Source of the DNA: Rhizobiaceae bacterium
GTDB lineage: Bacteria > Pseudomonadota > Alphaproteobacteria > Rhizobiales > Rhizobiaceae
Assembly: GCA_023953845.1 (NCBI GenBank)
Contig: JAMLJC010000001.1
Span: forward strand, 124,001-188,000
Direction: 5' to 3'
DNA: 64,000 bases
Both the position numbers and the translations under genes were made by a program. The notes beneath the pieces are model-generated. The model was not told the origin of the DNA. It made no database searches and saw only the letters and a program-made list of their open reading frames with translations. This document shows positions 52,992-60,777 of this stretch, piece after piece (position 1 is the first letter of the stretch; each line of letters opens with the position of its first letter).

Positions 52992-53074
52992 GCCGCTCCG
53001 TTCCGCCTCGCACAAGCTTCAGCGTCTAGCCTCGTCGCGGCAGCACGCATGTGCGCCGCACGGAGCCTTTGCGC

Positions 53075-55165
53075 ATGGCAATCACCGAAACCCTCGCGGC
53101 AAAGCCGGTCTCGCCGAAGAACGCGCGAGACATCTTCTTCGCGCTCGGCATCGTCGTCATCCTGGCGGTGCTGTTCCTGCCGATCCCGGCCTTTCTGATC
53201 GACATCGGCCTCGCCTTCTCCATCGCGCTTTCCGTGCTGATCCTGATGGTGGCGCTGTGGATTCAGCGGCCGCTCGACTTCTCGGCCTTCCCGACCGTGC
53301 TGCTGATCGCCACGATGCTGCGCCTCTCGCTCAACATCGCGACCACGCGCATGATTCTCTCGCACGGCAATGAAGGCACGCATGCCGCGGGCTACGTCAT
53401 CAGCGGCTTTTCCAAGCTGGTGATGAGCGGCGATTTCGTCATCGGCCTGATCGTCTTCATCATTCTCGTCATCGTCAACTTCATCGTCATCACCAAGGGC
53501 GCGACGCGCATCGCCGAGGTCGGCGCGCGCTTCACCCTCGACGCCATTCCCGGCAAGCAGATGTCGATCGACGCCGACCTCTCCGCGGGCATGATCGACG
53601 AGAAGACCGCGCAGTTGCGCCGCCGCGAGCTCGAGGAGGAAAGCTCCTTCTTCGGCTCCATGGACGGCGCCTCGAAATTCGTGCGCGGCGACGCCATAGC
53701 CGGCCTCATCATCACCGCCATCAACATCATCGGCGGCATCGTCATCGGCTATTTCCGCCACGACATGGACCTCAGCCACGCTGCCGACGTCTTCGTGAAA
53801 CTCTCCGTCGGCGACGGTCTGGTGACGCAGATTCCAGCCCTCATCGTCTCCCTCGCCGCCGGCCTGCTGGTTTCGAAGGGCGGCACGCGCGGCTCGGCCG
53901 ACCAGGCGGTGTTCGGGCAGCTCGGCGCGTATCCCCGCGCGCTCTACGTCGCCGCCATGCTGCTTCTCGTCCTCGGCGCGATGCCGGGGCTGCCGATACT
54001 CCCCTTCCTCATGCTCGCCGGCGCGATGGCGGCCATCGGCTATATCGTGCCCTTGCAGAAGCGCCGCCAGGAGGCCGAAATCGAGGCCGCAGCCAAGCAG
54101 CAGGAACTGTCGAAGCAGGAGGAGGAGCGCGATTCGGTCAAGGAGTCGCTGAAGACCGCCGAGATCGAGCTTCTGATCGGCAAGCAGCTTTCCACCAAGC
54201 TGCTCACCTCGCATCAGGAGCTTGCCTTCCGCATGGCCAAGATGCGCAAGAAGTTCGCGCAGCAATATGGCTTCGTGGTGCCGGAAGTCCGCGTCACCGA
54301 CGACTACACGATTCCGGCGAAAAGCTATCAGATCAAGATCCACGGCACCGTCGTGGCCGAGCATCAGCTGCGCGTCGGCGAGATCATGGTGCTGCTCGGC
54401 AATCGCGACCTGCCGGACATTCCCGGCGAGGAGGTTCGCGAACCGGCTTTCGGCATGCGCGCCTACTCGGTGCCGGAAATGTTCGCCGAGGACCTCAAGC
54501 GCGAGCAGCTTGCCTTCGCCGACAATATGTCGGTGCTGCTCACCCATCTTTCGGAAGTGATCCGCAACAACCTGCCGCAGCTCCTGTCCTACAAGGACAT
54601 GAAGGCGCTCATCGACAGGCAGGACCCGGAATACCGCAAGCTGGCGGACGAGATCTGCACGTCGCACATCTCCTATCCCGGCCTGCAGGCGGTGCTGAAG
54701 CTGCTCCTGTCCGAGCGCATCTCCATCCGCAACCTGCATCTGATCATCGAGGCCATCGCCGAGATCGCGCCGCATGTCCGCCGCACCGAGCAGATCGTCG
54801 AGCATGTGCGCGTGCGCATGGCGCAGCAGATCTGCGGCGATCTCTCGGAGAACGGCGTCCTCAAGGTGCTCCGCCTCGGCAACCGCTGGGATCTCGCCTT
54901 CCACCAGAGCCTGAAGCGCGACGCCAAGGGCGAGATCCGCGAGTTCGACATCGATCCGCGCCAGCTCGAGGAATTCGGCCAGGAGGCGACCAAGGCGATC
55001 CGCAAGCATCTCGATGCCGGCGAGCGCTTCGTCATCGTCACCGCGCCGGATGCCCGCCCCTATGTGCGCATGATCATCGAGCGCCTGTTCTCGACGATGC
55101 CGATCCTCAGCCATGTCGAGATCGCCAAAGGTGTGGAGTTGCGCGTGCTCGGCACCATCTCGTGA
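53075..55165 (+). CDS. flhA: Flagellar export gate protein FlhA
   Basis: 696 aa from the ATG at 53075 (GGAG ten bases ahead). Eight transmembrane helices in the first 330 residues, including the FHIPEP-type block (VTKGATRIAEVGARFTLDAIPGKQMSIDADLSAGMID) and the conserved RLSLNIATTRMIL. The cytoplasmic domain (about 345-690) forms the nonameric ring that docks chaperone-substrate complexes. The stop overlaps the fliR GTG. Confidence 0.96.
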   Translation: MAITETLAAKPVSPKNARDIFFALGIVVILAVLFLPIPAFLIDIGLAFSIALSVLILMVALWIQRPLDFSAFPTVLLIATMLRLSLNIATTRMILSHGNEGTHAAGYVISGFSKLVMSGDFVIGLIVFIILVIVNFIVITKGATRIAEVGARFTLDAIPGKQMSIDADLSAGMIDEKTAQLRRRELEEESSFFGSMDGASKFVRGDAIAGLIITAINIIGGIVIGYFRHDMDLSHAADVFVKLSVGDGLVTQIPALIVSLAAGLLVSKGGTRGSADQAVFGQLGAYPRALYVAAMLLLVLGAMPGLPILPFLMLAGAMAAIGYIVPLQKRRQEAEIEAAAKQQELSKQEEERDSVKESLKTAEIELLIGKQLSTKLLTSHQELAFRMAKMRKKFAQQYGFVVPEVRVTDDYTIPAKSYQIKIHGTVVAEHQLRVGEIMVLLGNRDLPDIPGEEVREPAFGMRAYSVPEMFAEDLKREQLAFADNMSVLLTHLSEVIRNNLPQLLSYKDMKALIDRQDPEYRKLADEICTSHISYPGLQAVLKLLLSERISIRNLHLIIEAIAEIAPHVRRTEQIVEHVRVRMAQQICGDLSENGVLKVLRLGNRWDLAFHQSLKRDAKGEIREFDIDPRQLEEFGQEATKAIRKHLDAGERFVIVTAPDARPYVRMIIERLFSTMPILSHVEIAKGVELRVLGTIS

Positions 55166-55914
55166 ACGAGCTTGCGCAGACCGTCGTGATCGCCGCCTTT
55201 CTGGCCTTCTGCCGGATCGGCGGCTGCTTCATGATCATGCCGGGCCTGTCGAGCATCCGCCTGCCGCTGCAGATCCGGCTGTTCGTCGCGCTCGCGGCGA
55301 GCGGCGCGCTTCTGGTTGCGCTTTGGGACCAGATCGCGCCTTTCGTCGACCGCCGGCCGGCGATCCTGATGCCGATGATCGCGTCGGAACTGCTGATCGG
55401 CGGACTGCTCGGCCTGATGGCGCGGTTCTACATGCTGGCGCTCCAGTTCATGGGCTCGGCGATCGCTATGCTGATCGGCTATGGCGGCATGAACGGTCCT
55501 GGCATCGAGGACGGCGAACCGGAACCGGCGCTCGGCGCCCTCATCTCCTTCTCGGCGCTGCTCCTGCTCTTCGCCTTCAACTTCCATCATGAAATCGTCC
55601 GGGCGCTGGTCGATTCCTATAATGTCGCGCCGGTCAATCTCGCCTTCCGTCCGCAGGCGGCGCTGGTCGACCTGACCGACACGATCTCGGAATCCTTCTT
55701 CATCATGCTGCGCATCGGCAGCCCGTTCGTTGCCTACGCGATCCTCGTGAACCTCACCATCGGCTTCATCAACAAGCTGACCCCGCAGATTCCCGTCTAC
55801 TTCATCTCCCTGCCCTTCGTGATCGCAGGCGGCCTGTTCATCCTCTACTTCTCCATCGGCACGATGCTCAGCCTCGTCGTCGACGGCTTCGTGCCCACCA
55901 CGATCGGACGGTGA
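55162..55914 (+). CDS. fliR: Flagellar export gate protein FliR
   Basis: 250 aa from a GTG overlapping the flhA stop (GTGA). Six hydrophobic segments and the typical RIGGCFMIMPGLSSIRLPLQIRLFVALA and INKLTPQIPVYFISLPFVIAGGLFILY stretches. It assembles with FliP and FliQ. Confidence 0.94.
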   Translation: MNELAQTVVIAAFLAFCRIGGCFMIMPGLSSIRLPLQIRLFVALAASGALLVALWDQIAPFVDRRPAILMPMIASELLIGGLLGLMARFYMLALQFMGSAIAMLIGYGGMNGPGIEDGEPEPALGALISFSALLLLFAFNFHHEIVRALVDSYNVAPVNLAFRPQAALVDLTDTISESFFIMLRIGSPFVAYAILVNLTIGFINKLTPQIPVYFISLPFVIAGGLFILYFSIGTMLSLVVDGFVPTTIGR

Positions 55915-55917
55915 CGG

Positions 55918-56304
55918 ATGGCAACCCGGGTCCAGCGCCTGAAAAAACTGCTCGCGGTGCAGGAGCAGCTGAAAGCCCTGCACGAAACCCGGCATGCGGG
56001 TCATCTGGCCGAGGCGGCGACAGCGGCCCGCGAGGCGGTGGAGATCGGCGAACGCGCCGATGCGGAAGACTCCCTGTCGAACCTTTTTCCCGACCTCTAC
56101 AGCCGAAGCATAGCGAACGCCGTTGCGCGCGAGGAACGGAGCCGCGCCCTTGCCTCGGAGGAAATGCGGCAGATCGCCCGGGCGACGGCCCGCACGAACC
56201 TTGTCGAGCGCAATTACCGCGACGCGAGGCGGCAGGACGAGCGCGAGAAGGGTGACCGGGAGCGGCTGGAAGCAGTGTCGATCACGCATCGCAAGCCCGG
56301 GTAA
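55918..56304 (+). CDS. Small coiled-coil protein after fliR (possible FliJ-like or chaperone)
   Basis: 128 aa, almost fully alpha-helical and strongly charged, with likely coiled coils at about 1-40 and 75-120 (NAVAREERSRALASEEMRQIARATARTN). No family motif that I can name. It starts 3 bp after fliR, with a GACGG-type site. FliJ and other export chaperones share such helical make-up, so it could be an alternative FliJ candidate besides the gene at 11.5 kb. Confidence 0.7.
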   Translation: MATRVQRLKKLLAVQEQLKALHETRHAGHLAEAATAAREAVEIGERADAEDSLSNLFPDLYSRSIANAVAREERSRALASEEMRQIARATARTNLVERNYRDARRQDEREKGDRERLEAVSITHRKPG

Positions 56305-56358
56305 GGTTGCCACAAGCTTGCCAGCCGATAGTCGGCGGATGATTCCGAGGAACGCGCT

Positions 56359-56943
56359 TTGGCCATCTCTCCGCCCAGCGACATAGTGCTCGACGTCGCA
56401 CGCGCCGCAGAGCCCGATGCGGTCGCCAAGGCGCGCGCCGCACTGATGAACCGCCTGCCGGCTGGAATTGCCGCCGTGTTCGATGCCGGCGTCGATGCCG
56501 CGCAGACGGTCTCAGCAACCTCCACCACCCCCGGCAGCATTCTGAGCCGCGAGGCGTCTTCAACCTCCATGTCCGACGCGTCGAAGAAATTCGAGGCGAT
56601 GGTGCTGCAAACCTTCATCTCCGCGATGATGCCGAAAAACGCGGACGGCACCTACGGGCAGGGCATGGCCGGCGAGATGTGGAAGTTGATGATGGCGGAA
56701 AAGCTGGCCGACGTCGTCGCCGAAGGCGGCGGCATCGGCATCGCCGACCGGCTGAACAAGGATTTCGAGAAGCGGGGCGACCAGACCGTGCCGGTCTCCG
56801 GCGTCACGTCCGACGCGACACTCGCCGAAGGCGGCAAGCCGGCCATGATCGCGACGGCCTTCGTCGACGTGATCCAGCGGCAGCTTGTCAAAGAAATCCG
56901 TGGCGACGCCACCTCCAACGATACCGGACTCTTTGAGAACTGA
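56359..56943 (+). CDS. flgJ: FlgJ-like rod-binding protein (no muramidase domain)
   Basis: 194 aa from the TTG at 56359 (GAGG 8 nt upstream). The rod-binding domain is at about 70-130 (SDASKKFEAMVLQTFISAMMPKNADGTYGQGMAGEMWKLMMAEKLADVVAEGGGIGIADRL), matching the N-terminal half of FlgJ. There is no C-terminal muramidase; the separate SLT protein at 46.2 kb probably supplies that activity. Confidence 0.88.
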   Translation: MAISPPSDIVLDVARAAEPDAVAKARAALMNRLPAGIAAVFDAGVDAAQTVSATSTTPGSILSREASSTSMSDASKKFEAMVLQTFISAMMPKNADGTYGQGMAGEMWKLMMAEKLADVVAEGGGIGIADRLNKDFEKRGDQTVPVSGVTSDATLAEGGKPAMIATAFVDVIQRQLVKEIRGDATSNDTGLFEN

Positions 56944-56957
56944 TCGGAAGCCGAGCG

Positions 56958-57365
56958 ATGGATTATTCTCCCTACACCGCACAACTCCCGGCCCGTACCG
57001 CCACCCCGGAGCCTTCCGCCATGCGGCCGTCGAGCCTTATGGCCATCATCGGCCGCATCGAGGAGGCGGTGGACGAGGAGACGGCGGCGATCCACACCGA
57101 TCTGGGCTTCGACCTGAAGGCCTCCAACGCCCGCAAGAGCCGGTATCTCTACGAACTCAGCCGCGCCATGAAAGGCGTCAATGCCGGCGATCTGGGCGAG
57201 GAACACCGCAACGGCATGCTGCGGCTGCGCCAGAAACTCGCCCGCAACGAGACCGTCATCCGCGCCCATCTCGACGCGGTCGGAGAGGTGGCGTCGCTCA
57301 TCCAGGCCGCCGTCCAGAAGGTCGAAGCCGACGGCACCTATTCCTCGAGCGAATTCGGCCGCTGA
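56958..57365 (+). CDS. FlgN-like hook-associated protein export chaperone (putative)
   Basis: 135 aa. After a disordered N-terminus (about 1-25) comes an all-helical segment (LMAIIGRIEEAVDEETAAIHTDLGFDLKASNARKSRYLYELSRAM; LRLRQKLARNETVIRAHLDAVGEVASLI) with the helical-hairpin pattern of FlgN, the chaperone of FlgK and FlgL. Position after flgJ is usual for this gene in rhizobia. Moderate confidence. Confidence 0.7.
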   Translation: MDYSPYTAQLPARTATPEPSAMRPSSLMAIIGRIEEAVDEETAAIHTDLGFDLKASNARKSRYLYELSRAMKGVNAGDLGEEHRNGMLRLRQKLARNETVIRAHLDAVGEVASLIQAAVQKVEADGTYSSSEFGR

Positions 57366-57368
57366 TCC

Positions 57369-57911
57369 ATGATCAAATTCATCGCCGCAGCCATGTGGAT
57401 CTGTGCAGCGACGCTCGGCGCGGCCATCTTCTCCTTCCAGACGAGCCAGGCGCCCTCCGATGCCGGGAAGGCTGAGGTCAAGCCGCTGCTGGGCGGCCTG
57501 GACTACGTCAAGACCGACGTCATCGCGGTGCCCGTCGTGCGGGAGGCGAGCGTGATCGGCTATTTTCTGACGAAGCTCGTCTATACCGTCGATCCTGCGA
57601 TCATGGGCAAGCTGTCCATTCCGGCCGAGAGCCTTATCGTCGATCAGGTCTATTCCTATCTCTACGGCAGCCCCGAGGTGGATTTCACGAAGACGACCGC
57701 CCTCGACCTCAACGCTTTTCGCGGACACATCCGCGATGCCATCAATACGCGCATCGGCGAAACGCTCGTCCATGACGTGATGGTGGAGCAGATCGAGTTC
57801 ATGTCGAAGGACGAAATCCGCGACAATGCGTTGCGCCGCCGCGTCTCCGACATGAAGACGCCGAAGTTCGGCGCCGAGAACAAGAAGAAGGACGCATCGA
57901 GCGGCCACTGA
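57369..57911 (+). CDS. Membrane-anchored protein with FliL-like C-terminal region
   Basis: 180 aa. N-terminal hydrophobic segment (about 2-22, signal anchor), then a domain with strands and the stretch NAFRGHIRDAINTRIGETLVHDVMVEQIEFM that recalls the C-terminal half of FliL (LRDxINxxLxxxxVxDVLF). It is the last gene of the flagellar run, 3 bp after the FlgN-like gene. A second FliL-type protein near the stator is possible; I rate the resemblance as weak. Confidence 0.65.
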   Translation: MIKFIAAAMWICAATLGAAIFSFQTSQAPSDAGKAEVKPLLGGLDYVKTDVIAVPVVREASVIGYFLTKLVYTVDPAIMGKLSIPAESLIVDQVYSYLYGSPEVDFTKTTALDLNAFRGHIRDAINTRIGETLVHDVMVEQIEFMSKDEIRDNALRRRVSDMKTPKFGAENKKKDASSGH

Positions 57912-57962
57912 TCTGTCGTGGCGTTCATATGGAACGAGACGCCGCAGACTTTCTCAATAACG

Positions 57963-57991
57963 TTGACGTAAACGTCATACCGCTCTAAGTG
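57963..57991 (+). promoter_or_regulatory. Palindromic MerR-type operator/promoter before SCP2 gene
   Basis: TGACGT-AA-ACGTCA (57964-57977) is a perfect palindrome overlapping a TTGACG -35-like hexamer (57963-57968); TAAGTG (57986-57991) could be a -10. The shape resembles operators of LiuR-like MerR regulators of acyl-CoA degradation. The regulator is not in the window. Confidence 0.45.
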
Positions 57992-58055
57992 GCTTGACGA
58001 GCGGGCGCTCCAGTCCCGCAATATGCAATCGGCCCCGGGATTATAGAGGACTGTC

Positions 58056-58337
58056 ATGAGCATACAGGATATCGTGGAGAAGATCCGTGGCCGCGTCGAA
58101 AGTTCCGGCTTCGATCGGTCGGTGAAGTTCGACACGGGAGCCGATGGCGTCATCGTCATCGACGGCACCACTATTTCCACCACGGACGCGCCGGCCGACT
58201 GCACAATCACCCTGTCCCTCGACGATCTGGAATCGATGCTGGCGGGTGAACTGAGCCCGACGGCCGCCTTTATGCAGGGCAAGCTGAAGGTCGAGGGAGA
58301 CATGTCCATCGCCATGGCGCTCAGCCAGGTGATCTGA
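58056..58337 (+). CDS. SCP2 sterol-binding domain protein
   Basis: 93 aa, only an SCP2 fold (VEKIRGRVESSGFDRSVKFDTGADGVIVIDG ... CTITLSLDDLESMLAGELSPTAAFMQGKLKVEGDMSIAMALSQVI). Such stand-alone proteins bind fatty acids, fatty acyl-CoA or other lipids in the cytosol. GAGGA precedes the ATG. Preceded by a palindromic operator. Confidence 0.92.
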   Translation: MSIQDIVEKIRGRVESSGFDRSVKFDTGADGVIVIDGTTISTTDAPADCTITLSLDDLESMLAGELSPTAAFMQGKLKVEGDMSIAMALSQVI

Positions 58338-58349
58338 CGCAGCTCCGCT

Positions 58350-58391
58350 GACGACGGTCCCGCTCTCTCAAGGAAAGCGAGCCGTCGTCAT
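58350..58391. terminator. Bidirectional hairpin between convergent SCP2 and GNAT genes
   Basis: TGACGACGG (58350-58358) pairs with CCGTCGTCA (58383-58391) around a 24-nt loop that itself contains a short CGCT/AGCG stem. It lies between two convergent stops. No strong T run, so its efficiency is uncertain. Confidence 0.5.
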
Positions 58392-58409
58392 CGTAGAGAA
58401 ACCGCGCAG

Positions 58410-58967
58410 TCATGCTGCGGCCGCGACCTCGTGCCTCGTCACCTTGCGCCCGGTCGCGCGCAGCACGCCTTGCGCACCGTCGAGCGCGCCTTCTTCAAGC
58501 TCCAGCGCCAGAAAGCGATGCCGCTCATAAGGGCCGGGCATGGCGAGAGCGCCGGTCTTCTCCGCCGTGAAGCCGAAACGCGCATAATAGGGCGCGTCGC
58601 CCACGAGCAGGATCGCCTTGTGGCCGAGACGCCGCGCTTCCTCTATCGCAAGGCGCATCAGCGCACCGCCGATGCCCGCGCCCTTCAGCGACGGGTCGAC
58701 GGCAAGCGGGCCGAGCAGCAGCGCGGCGCGATCGCCGGCAGCGACGTCCCACAGGCGAACGGTGCCCACCAGCGAACCATCGCTGCCGCGCGCCACCAGC
58801 GCCAGCCCTTCGGACGGCTTGCGGCCGCGCCGGAGCTTTTCCGACGACTTGCGCGTGCGACCCGGTCCCATGGCCCGGTCGAGCAGGTTTTCACGCGTGG
58901 CGATATCGCCGTCGCTTTCGGCGACAAGGGAAAAGGCGAGCGGCTGGAGTTCGGTGGCAGCATTCAC
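58410..58967 (-). CDS. GNAT family N-acetyltransferase
   Basis: 185 aa from a GTG at 58967 with GAAGGA 9 nt upstream. The acetyl-CoA site is LAVDPSLKGAGIGGALMRLAIEEARRLGH (Q/RxxGxG/A-type loop), followed by AILLVGDAPYYARFGFTAEKTGALAMPGPYERHRFLALEL, which is typical of the YhbS-like group. The substrate is unknown. Same strand as, and just downstream of, the decarboxylase gene (133-bp gap), which might hint at polyamine acetylation, but this is only a guess. Confidence 0.88.
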   Translation of the reverse strand: MNAATELQPLAFSLVAESDGDIATRENLLDRAMGPGRTRKSSEKLRRGRKPSEGLALVARGSDGSLVGTVRLWDVAAGDRAALLLGPLAVDPSLKGAGIGGALMRLAIEEARRLGHKAILLVGDAPYYARFGFTAEKTGALAMPGPYERHRFLALELEEGALDGAQGVLRATGRKVTRHEVAAAA

Positions 58968-59100
58968 TTCGAAAAATCCTTCACGAGCGGAAGAGGTCTG
59001 TTCCACAAGCGAACCCGTGGCCGGCTGAACCACCGGCCACGAGCGGATCTGGCGGCGGCAGAGCCGCCAGATCACGTAGGCCGAGCGGACGAATGTCCGC

Positions 59101-60237
59101 TCAAATCACGTAGGAACGCAGCGGCTCGAAGCCGTTGAAGGCGACCGCCGAGTAGGTGGTCGTGTAGGCGCCGGTGCCTTCGATCAGCACCTCGTCGCCT
59201 ATGGTCAGCGACAATGGCAGCGGATACGGCGTCTTCTCGTAGAGCACGTCGGCCGAATCGCAGGTCGGGCCGGCGAGCACGCAGGGCGCCACCGTATCGC
59301 CGTCGCGCGGCGTCACGATCGGGTAGCGGATCGCCTCGTCCATCGTCTCAGCGAGGCCGCCGAACTTGCCGATGTCCAGATAGACCCAGCGGACATTGTC
59401 GTTGTCGGCCTTCTTCGAGATCAGCACGACTTCCGACTTGATGACGCCCGCATTGCCGACCATGCCGCGGCCCGGCTCGATGATCGTCTCCGGGATGCGG
59501 TTGCCGAAATGCTTCGACAGCGCCTCGAAGATCGCCTGGCCGTAGGCCCGCGCCGCCGGCACGTCCTTCAGGTAGCGCGTCGGGAAGCCGCCGCCCATAT
59601 TGACCATCCTGAGCACGATCCCCTCGTCGGCCAGCGTCTCGAAGACGCGCCTGGCGTCGCCCAGCGCGCGGTCCCACGCCGTCAGGTCGCACTGCTGCGA
59701 ACCGACGTGGAAGGACACGCCATAGGCGTCGAGGCCCAGCGCATTCGCATGGCGCAGCACGTCGACCGCCATCGCCGGCACGCAGCCGAACTTGCGCGAC
59801 AGCGGCCATTCGGCGCCCTCGCCGTCGGTCAGCACGCGGCAGAAGACGCGGCTGCCCGGCGCGGCGCGCGCCACCTTCTCCACCTCCTCGACGCAATCCA
59901 CCGCAAACAGGCGGATGCCGAGCTCGAAGGCGCGCGCGATGTCGCGCTCCTTCTTGATGGTGTTGCCGAAGGAGATACGCTCCGCGGGCGCGCCCGCGTC
60001 CATCGCCATCTCGACTTCGGCAACGCTCGCGGTGTCGAAGGACGAGCCCATCGAGGCAAGCAGGCGCAGGATTTCCGGCGCGGGATTTGCCTTCACCGCG
60101 TAGTAGATTCTTGAATCGGGCAGCGCCTTCTCGAAGGCGCGATAGTTGTCGCGCACCACGTCTAGGTCGACCACGAGGCAAGGGCCGCTCGGACGTCGGG
60201 TGGCGAGGAAATCGATGATGCGCTGGGTGGCGGCCAT
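59101..60237 (-). CDS. Ornithine/lysine decarboxylase, fold type III PLP enzyme
   Basis: 378 aa from the ATG at 60237 (GGAGAG upstream). The PLP-binding Lys49 lies in YYAVKANP. Also seen are the HVGSQ motif, the glycine loop MVNMGGGFP, the EPGRGMVG phosphate-binding stretch and the active-site Cys in GPTCDSADVL. It resembles the eukaryotic-type ODC/LDC common in Hyphomicrobiales, making putrescine or cadaverine. Whether ornithine or lysine is preferred cannot be read. It has a long upstream leader likely to be regulatory. Confidence 0.93.
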   Translation of the reverse strand: MAATQRIIDFLATRRPSGPCLVVDLDVVRDNYRAFEKALPDSRIYYAVKANPAPEILRLLASMGSSFDTASVAEVEMAMDAGAPAERISFGNTIKKERDIARAFELGIRLFAVDCVEEVEKVARAAPGSRVFCRVLTDGEGAEWPLSRKFGCVPAMAVDVLRHANALGLDAYGVSFHVGSQQCDLTAWDRALGDARRVFETLADEGIVLRMVNMGGGFPTRYLKDVPAARAYGQAIFEALSKHFGNRIPETIIEPGRGMVGNAGVIKSEVVLISKKADNDNVRWVYLDIGKFGGLAETMDEAIRYPIVTPRDGDTVAPCVLAGPTCDSADVLYEKTPYPLPLSLTIGDEVLIEGTGAYTTTYSAVAFNGFEPLRSYVI

Positions 60238-60285
60238 TGTCGTCTCTCCAGATGCGCCTTTCGGGCGCGCAATAAGGCTCGCGCT

Positions 60286-60306
60286 CGCATGGCGGCGCGC
60301 CATGCG
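60286..60306 (-). promoter_or_regulatory. Leader hairpin near decarboxylase start
   Basis: CGCATGGCG (60286-60294) and CGCCATGCG (60298-60306) form a perfect 9-bp stem with a 3-nt loop, about 48 nt upstream of the decarboxylase ATG. It could act as a translation or termination switch. Confidence 0.5.
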
Positions 60307-60480
60307 GATGCACGGTGGACAAAGGCGGGACGGAACTTCGTGGCGCCGGCCTGTGGAGAACCCGGAACCACGTCATGCCGTCTCGCGGCGATGGACGTCC
60401 GGCCGCCCGGCCGAATGTCCGCTTTGTCTGCCTTGGCTTGGAGGGAGAACCCACCGCACTGCCGGCAATGAAGGTGTGCC

Positions 60481-60600
60481 TCTTCAGTAACCCCGGTCTA
60501 TGGACAACCGGCAGACACCAGAAAGGCCCGCACCGTCGTTGCTTCAAGGCGTCCTCGGATCGGCGGTTGGCCGCTGAACCGACCGGGTTCGTTACTCCCC
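60481..60600 (-). ncRNA. Candidate speF-type structured leader RNA
   Basis: Read on the minus strand, this stretch includes CGATCCGAGGACGCCTTGAA followed closely by GCAACGACGGTGCGGG, which I recall as conserved parts of the speF leader (Rfam RF00518) found upstream of alphaproteobacterial ornithine decarboxylases. Flanking stems are visible (CGGTT-8-AACCG before it, CCGGT-9-ACCGG after it). It lies 240-360 nt upstream of the decarboxylase start. The match is from memory; a covariance-model search would settle it. Confidence 0.5.
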
Positions 60601-60777
60601 GGGTACCGTCCCGATTCCTCGCCATTTCGAGGTCGGGGGACGCCCACAGGCACGTGCGACTTTGGGCAAGCGCGCATATATGGATGTCGCACGTCACAAT
60701 CAACGAAAATCGGACCTCGGGTTGAAAAAAATCGGGCAGCGAACGATGCTACCTTCGGCGTGCGCAAAGGCTGAACG

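Larger units (their letters stand above)
60238..60777. other. Divergent intergenic region decarboxylase / amidase
   Basis: 540 bp without a gene I trust. On the minus strand it forms the long leader of the decarboxylase, with a candidate speF-type RNA at about 60481-60600 and a hairpin at 60286-60306. The 50 bp before the amidase ATG include an A-rich stretch (60723-60731), but I see no clear promoter. Confidence 0.5.

Noticed and set aside
52838..55114. 758-aa open frame antisense to flhA
   Set aside because: flhA is complete and recognisable; the antisense product is low-complexity.
59348..60703. 451-aa minus-strand open frame running through the decarboxylase leader
   Set aside because: It overlaps the real decarboxylase in another frame and crosses the structured leader; Arg-rich without domains.
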